Positions 20,037-30,429 of a stretch of DNA of 64,000 nt are shown here, piece by piece. Both the position numbers and the translations under genes were made by a program. The notes beneath the pieces are model-generated. The model was not told where the DNA came from. It saw only the letters and a program-made list of their open reading frames with translations, and made no database searches. Numbering within the stretch: position 1 is the first letter of the stretch; every line of letters begins with the position of its first letter. This stretch comes from Bursaphelenchus xylophilus (Eukaryota; Nematoda; Chromadorea; Rhabditida; Aphelenchoididae): contig CAJFCV020000006.1 of the NCBI GenBank assembly GCA_904066235.2, positions 6,572,001 to 6,636,000 of the forward strand, read 5' to 3'.

Positions 20037-22187
20037 ATGGAAACCAAAAACACGTTGGAGCGGCGAATTCTTCTAATTGGAAGCCATAAAAGGCTATTGG
20101 TAAGCAGTTACGTGGATTCACTTACCTCTTTTTTCAGTTTGATCGACTTTGTGCAGCTGCCGAAAGATATGAAAAGCATGTCCAATATCACGATGTGTAT
20201 TATCTTTACTATACCCTCAACGAGGAACCTTTTATCGTTGAATTAACTTTGGCCGGAATAGTGAGTTAATATTCATTGTGATTATTCGGCTTGTAGGAAC
20301 ATACCGGGGCTAGGGAAATGGCTATAAGGACTGCTGATGGAGTCATCATTTCTTATGCTGCCAATTATCCGGCGTCTTTTAACGACTTGACATCTCTCTT
20401 GGAAGACTTTAAAATGAGGAAAAACAAAAATGTAAGTCCTTAAACTCATGTGCTAGAATCCTCTGATAACATTGCTCACATGTTTGTCCAAAAAAAATAA
20501 GCGTTTTTTTGGACTAGTGGGCTCGGTTTTCTCTTTGGCGCGATGACGTGATCTTTTTCTCTAGCGATTTATAAGCGTCTTACGTTAATCATAGTGTTAC
20601 GTTTGCAATTCAAAATATATGACGAAATCAAGCAGCGTTTCAACCCATTTCCAAAAAGATCAACCATTGATTTTTTCTCGCCTCGGCGATGAGACCATTT
20701 TTCGGCGGAGGGGTTTGACGTCTTTCTTGAAAATTACATCTTGTCTTGTTACAAAACCCAGACAGCTTAACTAACTACGTATGAATTAGGTTTGTCACAT
20801 CTGGCAGGATTAAATCTGCTAGTCTTGGTAGCTCGGCAATTGTTCCACGCATTGGCGAAGGCTCGGCGAAGACTTTCTTACCGACGGAGGCCGTTTTGGA
20901 AGCTTGGCTTGTGCGGATCGGACTGGAAAAAAGCTGACAATGAGGTTTTTTACTAATCACTTCAATTACCGTATTGGTTTTTATTTCAAAGGCTGGCGAA
21001 GAATTCGGCGAAGTGTTTTGACGAGTGTCAAAAATACGGGAATGGGACAAACCGATTGGAGCAATCAGTGTAAGATATACCAAAGAAGTGTATCTGGCAA
21101 GAGAAAAGTTTTCAATTCGATTCGCAAAAGCCAAGCTTCCAGAGCGGCTTCCGCCGGTAAGAAATTCTTCGCCGGTGTATGAAACACCCGTCAATCTGCC
21201 GAGGCCAACAGATTTCATACCAGATGTATCAAACCTAGTTTCATCCGTAGTTAAGCTGTCCGGGCTTTGTAACAAGATGTAATTTTCAAAAAAGACGTCA
21301 AACGTCTAAATTGATTGGTCTCTCCGCGGAGACCAAACAAGGAGCTCCGCCGAGGCGAGAAAAAAATCTCTTACACATTCTAAAAACGAACCTCTTAGGA
21401 TTTTAAATACGTCTTAAACTTCTTAAATCGCTGCAAACAGCACAAAGACATGGGCAAACAGTTTTTCAAAAATTTTTTGAAACACCCTGTTTATGTCATT
21501 TAAGACCGTTCCTTAAACTTTAACGGTTTTTTAGGCGCCGATCTTAGTAGTGAGAAATGAAGATGAGCATGTCGACTTAGATCCGACGGAAAGCTCGTCC
21601 TCTTACACTGAATCTTCAGAAGATCAGGAATCAGGAAAGACAGAGATCAAAGTAAATGTGGACGACAACACATCTGCTATCTCCGTGGAACAGGTATGGC
21701 AAACGTCTAATGGTTGACACGAATTTAGGGAGCACAGTTAGCAAAAGAATTCGGTCCAATATGCGAACAGACATCTCTGAAACTCTCGGAAACCACTTCC
21801 ACCCTCGATCTCATACTCGATTTTCTCAAAAAAGTATTGGAAACTGATCGAAGGCAACGAAGAAGGTCGACTATTTTGGATGGCTTGAAACAACTCAACG
21901 CAATGACTATAAACAAACTAAAACGGCATGACAAGGATGGGTCGTCGAGTCATTCCAGTACCTCGGACATCAGTCCAGCTGGAGATCAGGAGAATGTTGA
22001 AGAGAAGACCAAGGAGAACAAGGAGATCGATACAAAATCAGAACCGGCCACTCCCGTTCATTCTCGAAGTTTTATGAAGACTTTCAGAAGGAATCAGACT
22101 GCGCCATCGAATCAGAAACATAATAATAGTCATAATCAAGAGGTGGAGGCCGAATCCGGCCAATCCAAGGTCTGTGTAATAATGTAA
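20037..22187 (+). CDS. Ras-like pseudo-GTPase with CAAX box
   Basis: Five phase-0 exons (20037-20099, 20138-20260, 20297-20431, 21535-21693, 21729-22187) give 312 aa. The order of Ras elements is kept: a beta-1/P-loop region (RRILLIGSHKRLL), the switch II strand (VELTLAGIEHTGAREMAI), TADGVIISYAANYPASF, PILVVRNEDEHVD where NKxD belongs, and AKEFGPICEQTS. Yet GxxxxGK[ST] is absent, DTAGQ reads LAGIE, and NKxD is altered, so nucleotide binding is doubtful. A long basic and Ser-rich tail ends in the CAAX box CVIM, predicting a lipid anchor. An acidic Ser-rich insert follows the NKxD position. An upstream acceptor TTTCCAG at 20006-20012 fits trans-splicing. Role unknown; presumably membrane-bound signalling. 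Confidence 0.8.
20665..21375. repeat. Long palindrome in intron 3 of the Ras-like gene
   Basis: About 700 bp. Both ends read TTTTTTCTCGCCTCGGCG inward, and the arms stay similar for more than 200 bp (TTGAAAATTACATCTTGT, GACAGCTTAACTA on both sides). Boundaries are approximate, and there is no transposase frame. It explains most of the 1,103-nt intron. Confidence 0.75.
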
Positions 22188-22302
22188 TGAATGAATATAC
22201 GTCTCTTGGCGTCGCTGAAGCGGGTCTAATTGGGTGTGCCGATGGCATTAGTAGCCAGATGGAGAGGGGCGGTTCGAACAGCCAGAGGCTGTTTCTTCGA
22301 GA

Positions 22303-22791
22303 ATGCATGCCAAGACGCCATCCGATCCGGGCGCACTTCCGGGCCGCGGTATTTGTTCTGCTGGGCCAAATAAACACTTGGGAGCGGGACTAATTCAACT
22401 TCCGACGGGCAGCGAATCCGGTTCTGATAAAACGAGGATGAAAAGGAAAGAACTCTCCGTCCAGGACATTGCCCGATTCAAACTAGGTTATGAGATCTAA
22501 TCCGGAGGGGTTTCTGCATACGTTTTCCCGCTTCTGCTTTAAGCCAGTACCATTCACAATGTTTTTGAAGGACAAACGAGAGATTCCGTTGGTCCTGAAG
22601 AAAGTAATATCATCGCCAGATCTCCACCCCGTGGACGTCAGCGGGTTGGGTGTGGAAAAGTGTCTCCAGATCCGCGGTCTCGTAATAATAGCCCCGGGGG
22701 AGGGTTTGTCAAGTTTTTGTTCCTTTTCGGGCTTATGGAATCCGTGTCAAGTCCGAGCCGACCCCGCCTTGATTGATGGAGTGTCCAAGGT
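22303..22791 (+). other. Possible 5' coding exons of the EGF membrane protein
   Basis: Two GC-rich open pieces precede the firm exons. One starts ATG at 22303 and ends near LSVQDIARFKLG. The other runs to DPALIDGVSK at 22791, where AAG-GTTTGC would be a phase-0 donor matching the phase-0 acceptor before 23413. In the second piece two frames are open for long stretches, so I cannot fix the structure or decide whether both belong to this gene. Confidence 0.35.
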
Positions 22792-23412
22792 TTGCGCTTT
22801 CCTCACTCTGTCCCAAGGCTGAATCTTGTCTCACTCGATTTCCACTTCCGGTTAGAAATGCTGTTGTCCAAAAACGGCTATAAATTTAATTTTCTTTCCT
22901 TTGTCCCTCGCGCAGATTTGGTTAATCCTTGTCCTCAGTCCTTAAGAGCTCTGGACGATGTCATCAAAAGTCCAATTTGTTTTGTTACCCAATTAAAGAT
23001 TTATTTATTTTCGCCGTCCTCAGTCGTCGTGTTAAAAATTCAGTTTCTATGGAACTGTAATTAGAAATAAAAACGTTTATAAGCTTCCCAAATCTTTTAA
23101 ACGTCAGGAAATGAAAATGGGAGTCTAATTAGCCAAAACAAGTGGCCAACGGGCTCGTTTTAACCACATGGAAAATCCATTGAAATTCCTGTTGACCTGA
23201 CAAGTCTTCAATCAGATGCCCCGCTTTTCCTACCCTCAGGGCTCGGATATTCGGTCCAGTGATTTTTCATTTTTTAATTCCTTTGCCCTTGGGAAATGCC
23301 AAATTTGCACCTGCCAAGACGGCCGAAATTCGCTTTAATCAGTATTCGGCCACTTGGACGGTGGGAATGGCCAAGAATTCTCCCTTAATCCTCTAATGAA
23401 GTCCAACTTCAG

Positions 23413-26400
23413 ATGCCCCCTTTGGACGAGATCTCGGTTCAGACCTTCAACGATATCATCAGTGCTGGAGTCTCGTCGAAACTTGTCTATGGTGCGTCGC
23501 ATTTTAACCGTTTCTCATTCCCACTTTCAGAAGGTTCTGTTTGTGATGCATATCCTTGTTGGAATGATGGCGTTTGTGTGGAGTCCAACCTAACAGACAC
23601 AGGCTACTTCTGTATGTGCAACAAGTTCTTTTCGGGCGATCATTGTGATGTTCAGGTGAGCGCGGTCGTTGTTCCCGCAATCTTATATTGCAGGTATTCA
23701 ACAATTGCAGCAATATCGTATGTCCCCCGCGTGCTGTTTGTTTCTCTTCTACCTCATTATGTGCTCCAATCCGGGCTGCAAGTAAGGAAAAACATTTTTC
23801 GGTTGGTCAGTTCATAGACTGGACCTCGTTTCATGTCAAAAACATCCAAAACACACCCCATTTCAGAGACGTTCCCTCGATGCATCTTCGAGCCCTGCAG
23901 AAATGGCGGATCTTGTGTGATGTTCGAGAATGAGAGTCCTTATTGTATATGCCCGCCCAATTTCCATGGATTATTATGCGAATGTAAGTCGCCCGACCCA
24001 AAACAATGAAATGCGCTTACAGATTCGCATCGTGCCTCTTCTGAAGTCCCCATGAATTGGAATGTTCTCCAGCTTTTGATTCTATTCGGAGTCATGTTCT
24101 TATTGGCTTCCGCGTTCCTAACATTATGTTACAACGGGAATTATAGTTGTTATTTGAATTGGAAACGACGCTACAAATATGATAAATGGAGTATTGAGTC
24201 GGATTTCCAATGGTATGAATCAGATGAAGAAGAAGATCAAGATCTCATCAATGGAGGGAGTATCTATCATCCAGGTCATAATCTCAGTGCAACAGACACG
24301 TCGAAAAACTGCTTTGAACTAAAGTAAGTATCACTCTGTCGGGAAAATAATGTGTATTCGTCGCATTGGAATCCCCCATCATCGCTTCGCGTCGGCTAGC
24401 CGGGACTGGAGATTCGGATATTTTGAAAATCTTTTATTTTTTTTGTCGAGATCCCGTTCATTCTCAAGCCAAAAAGTCTTGACATGTCTGCACAGTACGC
24501 CGTCGTTCGAACAACTTGTCGCGCGGCGACAAGCAAAATTCACGGTGCGCTACGACCCCGCACCGTGCAAAAAGATTGTTTTGAAAAGGGTAAACACTGC
24601 ACAAAGCCCGCCTAGTATGTACAAATTATTAAATCCGCGTCCCGACATATCGGGTCAGGGACCACTCGAGTCGCGACAACTCGGGTTAGGGTTCGAAAAA
24701 TTCGGGTATATTCACCACGCGGGTATATACCCGGGTATATACCCGAAATCTCGGGTATATTCGGGTATTTATAAAATTAGCCTAAATTAGTCCAATATAG
24801 TACCAATATGAAGTCGTTAATGAATAAGTGGCAAGTTATTCATTAACCTAATCATGTTTGGAATGATTCTTTATTTTCCCAACTACAGGGTGTTCCTAGA
24901 ATTATGGAAACAACTATTCATTAATAACTTTGTGCTCGGTGGTCCAATCCAAAAAATTTTTTTTGCATCTTACAGGGAAACCTTTGAGTTTTTAGAATCA
25001 AGAAAAATTTTTCCTTTGATCGGCGGAGACTCCGGTAATCCTCCTTGAATTCGGCGGAGTGCTTTTTTCACAAACGAGACTGCAAATTGTTGTATGTGTG
25101 AAGTAAATGGGCGGGAGAGGATTCAATAGATACAATATGACATTTGTTTCAAATTTTTTTCATTCGGCGGAGACATTTTTTAACCTCGGCGGACGATTTT
25201 TCTTCGACTTTTGAGAGTCAAAATTGGCTAAAACCAAAACGTAGGTATTCCTGGTGGCATGGCGCCTAAATACGACTTATTACGTCTTCGGCCTACTGAG
25301 AGAAGAAAAAAAGGCAATTCGGCGGAGAAATCGGCGGAGAAAAAAATGAACCCATTTTACAGCCTCGTTTGTGAAAAAAGCACTCCGCCGAATTCAAGGC
25401 GGATTACGGAAGTCTCCGCCGATAAAACGAAACAATCTTTTTTGATTCTAAAAACTCCAAGGGTTTATTCAAAATGCAAAAAAAAATTTCGGATTGGACC
25501 ACCGAGCACAAAGTTACATTAACGAATAGTTTTTTTCCATAATTCTTGGAACACCCTGTACAACAAACAAAACTAGTACTTTAACAATCAAAAAGTTTAG
25601 CAATCCAATATTTGGCAGTCAGATTTTGAATTTTTTTCCGTTTATTTTCCTACTCCGGCCAAGTAAATTTCAACCTTACTAGGGAAGTGTACAAACGAAC
25701 CCTCACCAAATGGCAAGTGATATACACCATTTGAAAGCCCTTGAAAAATGGTGCAAGACACCATTTTCATTTTTTTGCAGAATGCCTTTCCGCGACGACA
25801 CACTGTAAATTATATTATTTTTAGGTCATTTCGCAACAAAAATCTTTCATTCTCTTCAGCGGATAAAAATCTTCGGAGGGGGTTGCTTCAATAGTGTAGT
25901 GGTTGCTGAGCAGGCTGATAAGCCAAAGCAAGCCGGGTTCAGTTCCCAGCTTGGGAAAAATCATTTTTGCGTTCTTACAGTTAGGAAAATACTTCCGTTA
26001 AACTTTTACAAACGCTTTAATTTTACTGGAAGACGGTCGGTTACGGTTAAAATAATCAAACTTACATGTTTTTCAACATCAAAAAAAGTGAAAAGTGGTT
26101 TTTCACATTATGGGTACTTAAAACCAGTAAATATCATAGGTAAAATGGTCTTACTAGCAAGCGCTAAACTTCATAATGATCCTTATGCTAACATAGTTGC
26201 ATTCCGTACCATTTAGCGTTTTGAAATAACATTTATTATGCCCCACAGCAGATATTGTAACTTTAAGGGACAAATCAACCGTTTATAATTTGTTGCCCTG
26301 AGGCATTCTGCAAAAAATGAAAATGGTGTCTTGCACCATTTTTTAAGGGCTTTCCAATGGTGTATAACACTTGCCATTTGGTGAGGGTTCGTTTGTACAC

Positions 26401-27468
26401 TTCCCTAGTTAGAACCAAGTTTTGAGAGGCAAAAAATAAATTATGACAAAATGTCAACATTTATTGATTTTTTATGACAAAACTCGACTTTTTTTACATT
26501 TTTTGAATACCCGAAAATTCCCGGCCTCTCGGGTATTTGGGTGTATACCCGGGAATATACCCCGGGTATATACCCCGTCCGAACCCTAACTCGGGCCAAC
26601 GACAGTTCGGGTCAACGATACGTTTAATATTTTCGCTTCGGGACTGGGAAAAAAGAATTTTTTGGTGAATTTGATAAGAAAAAAATTGAAATGTTTTCGC
26701 TTTATTTGCATACAATCATTACGACTATCTTCTTACTCCACTCTCTGGCATTGTCTGTGTTTAAATCCCGTGCTTCCAGTTAAAAACATAAACAATAGAG
26801 ACGATTTTCTTATTTGCTCGTCGCTTATGAACACTATTTTCCTAAAAAATTAAAAAATAATCCTCAATTCTCCAAAAAATCCTTTTTCCCAACTGCCGAA
26901 CCGAAAATATTAAACGGTATTGTTGACCCGAAATGTCGTTGACCCGACCTGTCGCGACCCGAGTTGGCCCTGACCCGAAACGCCGTAGCGCCGTTTAGCG
27001 TACTCTCTCGGCGGCAAAGATCGTTCAATATCTCGGGGGTTTCTGCAAAGCGCGAGCTAAAACTTTCAGGAATTGATACTTAGTCCATGCCCGACGTGTG
27101 TGCAAAATTTAAAGCAATTTTGAGTGTCGCTCCCTTGTCAGTGAAAAATTTTAAATTCTTACGATTGTTTAGCAAAAATCTACAAAAATTTGCCAAAAAA
27201 ATCTAACTTGACATCAAAATGAGAACAATTTGACTTGACGGAAATAACGGCAATTTGACAACATGACTGACGCGTCAAGTTGACGACTTACCAACGCTGT
27301 TACAAACTATAATATTAATTTTTTGTGCAGTTTATATTTTGATTTCTTTCCAGAAATAAACCGATGAGGGTCTCAACAACAGCAGAATCCTTCGTAACAT
27401 ATAGCGGGAGCAGTGGCGCGAATTCAGATTCTAATCACAGTGCCAATCCCGTTGATCTGAGCCAGTAG
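23413..27468 (+). CDS. EGF-repeat single-pass membrane protein
   Basis: Exons 23413-23491, 23531-23655, 23694-23781, 23867-23983, 24023-24323 and 27354-27468 give 274 codons in one frame. The ectodomain has an EGF-like repeat (CDAYPCWNDGVC, then CMCNKFFSGDHC), a short Cys-rich piece (NCSNIVCPPRAVC) and a second EGF repeat (CIFEPCRNGGSC, CICPPNFHGLLC). One helix follows (LLILFGVMFLLASAFLTLC), then a cytosolic tail with an acidic stretch (ESDEEEDQDL) and a Ser/Asn-rich end. The acceptor directly before the first ATG suggests that coding exons exist upstream. The last intron (24324-27353, 3,030 nt) holds a stack of nested mobile elements. Probably a surface adhesion or signalling protein; partner unknown. 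Confidence 0.8.
24886..25558. mobile_element. Palindromic TA-flanked MITE
   Basis: 673 bp. The ends CAGGGTGTTCCTAGAATTAT and, inverted, CAGGGTGTTCCAAGAATTAT are flanked by TA on both sides, the Tc1/mariner pattern. Arms are long and carry GGCGGAG motifs. No transposase. Confidence 0.85.
25679..26408. mobile_element. Foldback element P2 with tRNA-like core
   Basis: About 730 bp. The left arm (CTAGGGAAGTGTACAAACGA) is mirrored at the right end (TCGTTTGTACACTTCCCTAG), and pairing extends over about 110 bp, including GGTGCAAGACACCATTTTCA. The core at 25885-25968 is tRNA-like. It is the sister of element P3 (30666-31690), with very similar arms and core. Confidence 0.85.
25885..25968 (+). ncRNA. 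tRNA-like core of foldback element P2
   Basis: A-box TAGTGTAGTGG at 25892-25902 and B-box GGTTCAGTTCC at 25936-25946 are 44 bp apart, with a T5 run at 25964-25968. The middle GGCTGATAAGCC resembles a short anticodon arm. No full cloverleaf was found by eye. Confidence 0.6.
26998..27310. repeat. Fragments of two repeats
   Basis: 26998-27150 matches one arm of the element at 63214-63664 (CTCTCGGCGGCAAAGATCGT, AAAGCGCGAGCTAAAACTTT). About 27230-27300 matches, inverted, the TTAAGTCG-type repeat at 18229 and 45267. Confidence 0.7.
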
Positions 27469-27746
27469 GAAAGTCCGGAATACAAATATCACTGTCATTA
27501 TCCTTATGTTTTTTTAAAATTTTTTCTGCGGATGTCTTCTATCTCTAAAGTTTCTTTTCTTCATTAGTCAACGGGTATTTCATTTTTGTACATAAACTAA
27601 TGCTACTAAACCGACGTTAAAAGGTGCGAATAATACCAATGAAGACAATTAGTGTCGCTTATCAACAGTCTGGGTCCCTTGGAGCAACCGATAACAGATT
27701 CCAGCCATTCCAAACAAGACTTATATCGCTGTGACTTACTTTTTCC

Positions 27747-30421
27747 ATGCCCAAATTAGCATTTCTCAATCCAGAAGATACGAGGGTAACTAGGAAGCCT
27801 TCTAAATCCTCGCTTCGGCCGACCTCTGCATTGTCGCAGCAGACTGATGGTAAGTGAATAATACATATATGAGCGATAGAAGACCATCTCTCATTGGTCA
27901 GAAATTGTTTTCTGGGGCTCTTAATTAAATAAAAATGGTTTGATTATTTTATTTTTCCAATAGTTGAAGATATTGCTTGCCAGAGGCGTGTTGTCTTTAT
28001 TGAGCCTCACGAAGAGCCAAAACAGACTACCAAAGACGATGCAACGTCAGATCCATCCAATTCCGAAAGTTGCGACCACAACTGGCAACCTTGCCATGCA
28101 AATATTTCACTATCTACTTGTTCCCAAAGCGGACGGATCAAGTCGATGAAGGTAACTTCAGTTTCGAATATTCCGTTCGTGGTGAATATAAAGATCCGCT
28201 TATGTAAATCGTGAATGTCCTTCACGCAGAAGATGGCAAAGAAAGGCTGTCGATGTAGATTTCACTACACTCCTTGACAAAAAACTGAAATTCTCAAAAA
28301 ATGAGAATTATTTTCAGCACTGTCGATTACATCGATATATATAATATTTTGAGTATTTCCGCAAAAAGTTACTACAGATACTATTTTACATTACTACTCG
28401 CAATTAGTTGATTTTACTAGTAAATTTACGTATTCACAAATTTTATTACGTCCGGGCCTTATTTTTACAAAAATATTCTTTCTGGGGAAAAATATTTTTT
28501 ATTATGGGAGAAAAGTATAGACCCCAATATTAATACGATGACTTTAGTGTAGTTGATCGATGAATCCTTGGCCGAGCATGTATTTCATATAGATCCTGGT
28601 AAAGCGGGATTATTCCCGTTAATCCAATTGGATAAGAAGACAAATCATCGGAATATATTGTACCAGCAGAAACCTACAGTATTCCAACACATGGCCAAGT
28701 ATTTTTTTTATTTTTTTATTTAACTCGCTGAATATGGATGCATTTGAAAGAAACAAATACCATTTTGTAGAGAATTATTACTGTTATCTAATATGTAGTG
28801 TAGCCATTGTTCAAATCCATCCGCATTGAACGAGTTACACAAAAAACAAAAAAATTGACAGTTTTTTTGGCAGCTACTGTATGTAGATGTTCAGGTTTCA
28901 TCATAAAATGGGGATTCGACATCTTCTTCTGGTCCTCATTCTGGTATTATATTCAGTTATTGGTGGAGTCCTATTTTTCTTGATTGAAAAAGATGCGGAA
29001 TATGTAATTGTGAAGGATAATATCAAGAAATTGAATGCTTTGACTGAGAAGATGACTTTCACTTTATATCGGATACTCCAGATCGAAAATACGAATGAAA
29101 GTGTCAGAGAAAGTGTAAAGTTTTGCATACGGTAGGTTACTTTTCCTTTATTGTGAATTCCTTAGAGATTACTACCAAAGAATGCTGAAAGTTGAGGGGA
29201 TATTGATTGGTTCCGCATTCCAATACGATAATTTGGAAGAGAAATTGAGCTGGAATTACGGGAGTGCCATCTTCTACTCGATCACCCTCTTTACTTCCAT
29301 CGGTTATGGCACGATGGCTTGTCGCACTGAAGTTGGAAAGGCCTTCACAATCGCTTATTCGGTTCTGGGAATCCCCTTAATGTTAATGGTACTCAGCGAT
29401 GTGGGTCAGGTCATCTTGAGATGGCTGACATTTGCTTATAATGGGACTAGAAGACTTTATTTGTAAGTAATCTCTCCAGTTAGCTACTCAAAATACAGAA
29501 AATACTGGCAAGAAGAAGATCGCCTCCCTTATCACGGCAACGAGTCCCTCCAAAGCTGGGATTCTGATGAATCTTTTGAACAGAAATCCTTCCCAATGCA
29601 GCTGGCCATTCCAATCATCTTCATTTATATGGCTTTATGTGCTCTGATCATCAGTATTTTCGATGTGAATGATGGCGACGCACCCGGGATCTCGTTCTGG
29701 AATGCTTTTTATTACACTTTTATCTCGATCAGCACCATCGGATTGGGAGACGTGGTCCCGAATAACATCCAGTACTCTCCTTTCATCGCCCTGATGTTCC
29801 TCTTTGGCCTCGCTCTTCTCAGTGTTGTTAATAGTACTGTTTATACAAGACTTCAGAAGCGATTCCTTATCTCGATGACCATGTTGGAGAGTTGGTTGGA
29901 GAGTTTAAATTATCATCGGCACGGCAGAGAAGGTTACATGGTTTTCAAGGCATTGGGACCCAATATTCAAGTATCTGAATACCCTTTTATTTTCAGATGA
30001 CTTTTTTACATTAGTTTGAATCATAACTCCTGTGTTTTAGCTACTGGCGTTGGCCTTACCTCTGTTTGATAACGAGAATGAGGACAAAATAGAGAAAATG
30101 TTGGAGCCAGAGAACACAAACCTTGGGAAGAAGTTATTTGGACGATCGGAGAGACCAAGCAGATCCCGGTCTCTCCTGGAAGAAAACATTAATCGATTTA
30201 AACCCACCTTGGGGGTCTTTAATATGAATCCTACGAAGCCACGCAGAGATAGATCGTATACTGTAGCAGGGAATGTAAACCCAAGTTTTGAAAGATCCCG
30301 TTTAGAGTCTCATCTAAAATACGAACAAAGAGAACGGAGGAGTAACAGTGAACGGGGCAGAGATGACTTCACACTTAAACAACTCAAACCAAGGACAAAA
30401 AGCGACTTTATAGTTGGATAA
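27747..30421 (+). CDS. Two-pore (K2P, TWK-type) potassium channel
   Basis: Exons 27747-27849, 27964-28151, 28553-28678, 28887-29131, 29166-29462, 29499-29970 and 30041-30421 give 603 aa. It is a plasma-membrane leak potassium channel subunit working as a dimer. The first helix is LLLVLILVLYSVIGGVLFFL. Pore loop 1 carries TSIGYG after FYSITLF, and pore loop 2 carries STIGLGD after AFYYTFI. Helices around GIPLMLMVLSDVG and PIIFIYMALCALII follow. A basic, Ser-rich cytosolic tail of about 150 residues ends the protein. The N-terminal region before the first helix is unusually long (about 140 residues, exons 1-3) and unlike known domains; an alternative start at 28887 or 28908 would remove it. AATAAA at 30420-30425 overlaps the stop. 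Confidence 0.88.
28340..28510. repeat. Fragment of a repeat also present at 55770-55900
   Basis: Both stretches share AGATTTTACTAGTAAA/GATTTTACTAGTAAA-type sequence, a CGTGC/CGGGCC TTATTTTTA segment and a GAAAAATAT end. It lies in the intron between K2P exons 2 and 3. Confidence 0.5.
28677..28879. mobile_element. TA-flanked MITE forming a K2P intron
   Basis: 203 bp between TA dinucleotides at 28675-28676 and 28880-28881. Its right end, inverted, reads CAGTAGCTGCCAAAAAAACT and matches the ends of the copy at 54975-55235; the left end is more diverged (CAGTATTCC). The K2P intron 28679-28886 is only 5 nt longer than this element. Confidence 0.75.
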
Positions 30422-30429
30422 TAAACTCG

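Larger units (their letters stand above)
24687..26588. mobile_element. hAT-like element nested in the outer one
   Basis: The ends TAGGGTTCG and CGAACCCTA are inverted, and the flanks are ACTCGGGT (24679-24686) and ACTCGGGC (26589-26596), 7 of 8 equal. It contains the GGGTATATACCCGGGTATAT repeats shared with 54540-54640. Two further elements are inserted in it. Confidence 0.75.
24636..26994. mobile_element. Outer hAT-like element, interrupted
   Basis: The left end reads CGCGTCCCGACATATCGGG and the right end, inverted, GGCGCTACGGCGTTTCGGG. This is the family of the 18286-18742 element. Right inner sequence (26600-26990) matches that copy closely. I find no matching 8-bp duplication, and a fragment of another repeat starts directly at the right end, so one edge may be damaged. 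Confidence 0.65.

Noticed and set aside
22187..22393. Plus-strand frame with PRRHPIRAHFRAAVFVLLGQ
   Set aside because: It overlaps the putative upstream EGF-gene exon in another frame and begins within the 3' end of the Ras-like gene.
24636..26994. 8-bp target duplication for the outermost element
   Set aside because: The flanks do not match, and a different repeat fragment starts at the right border.
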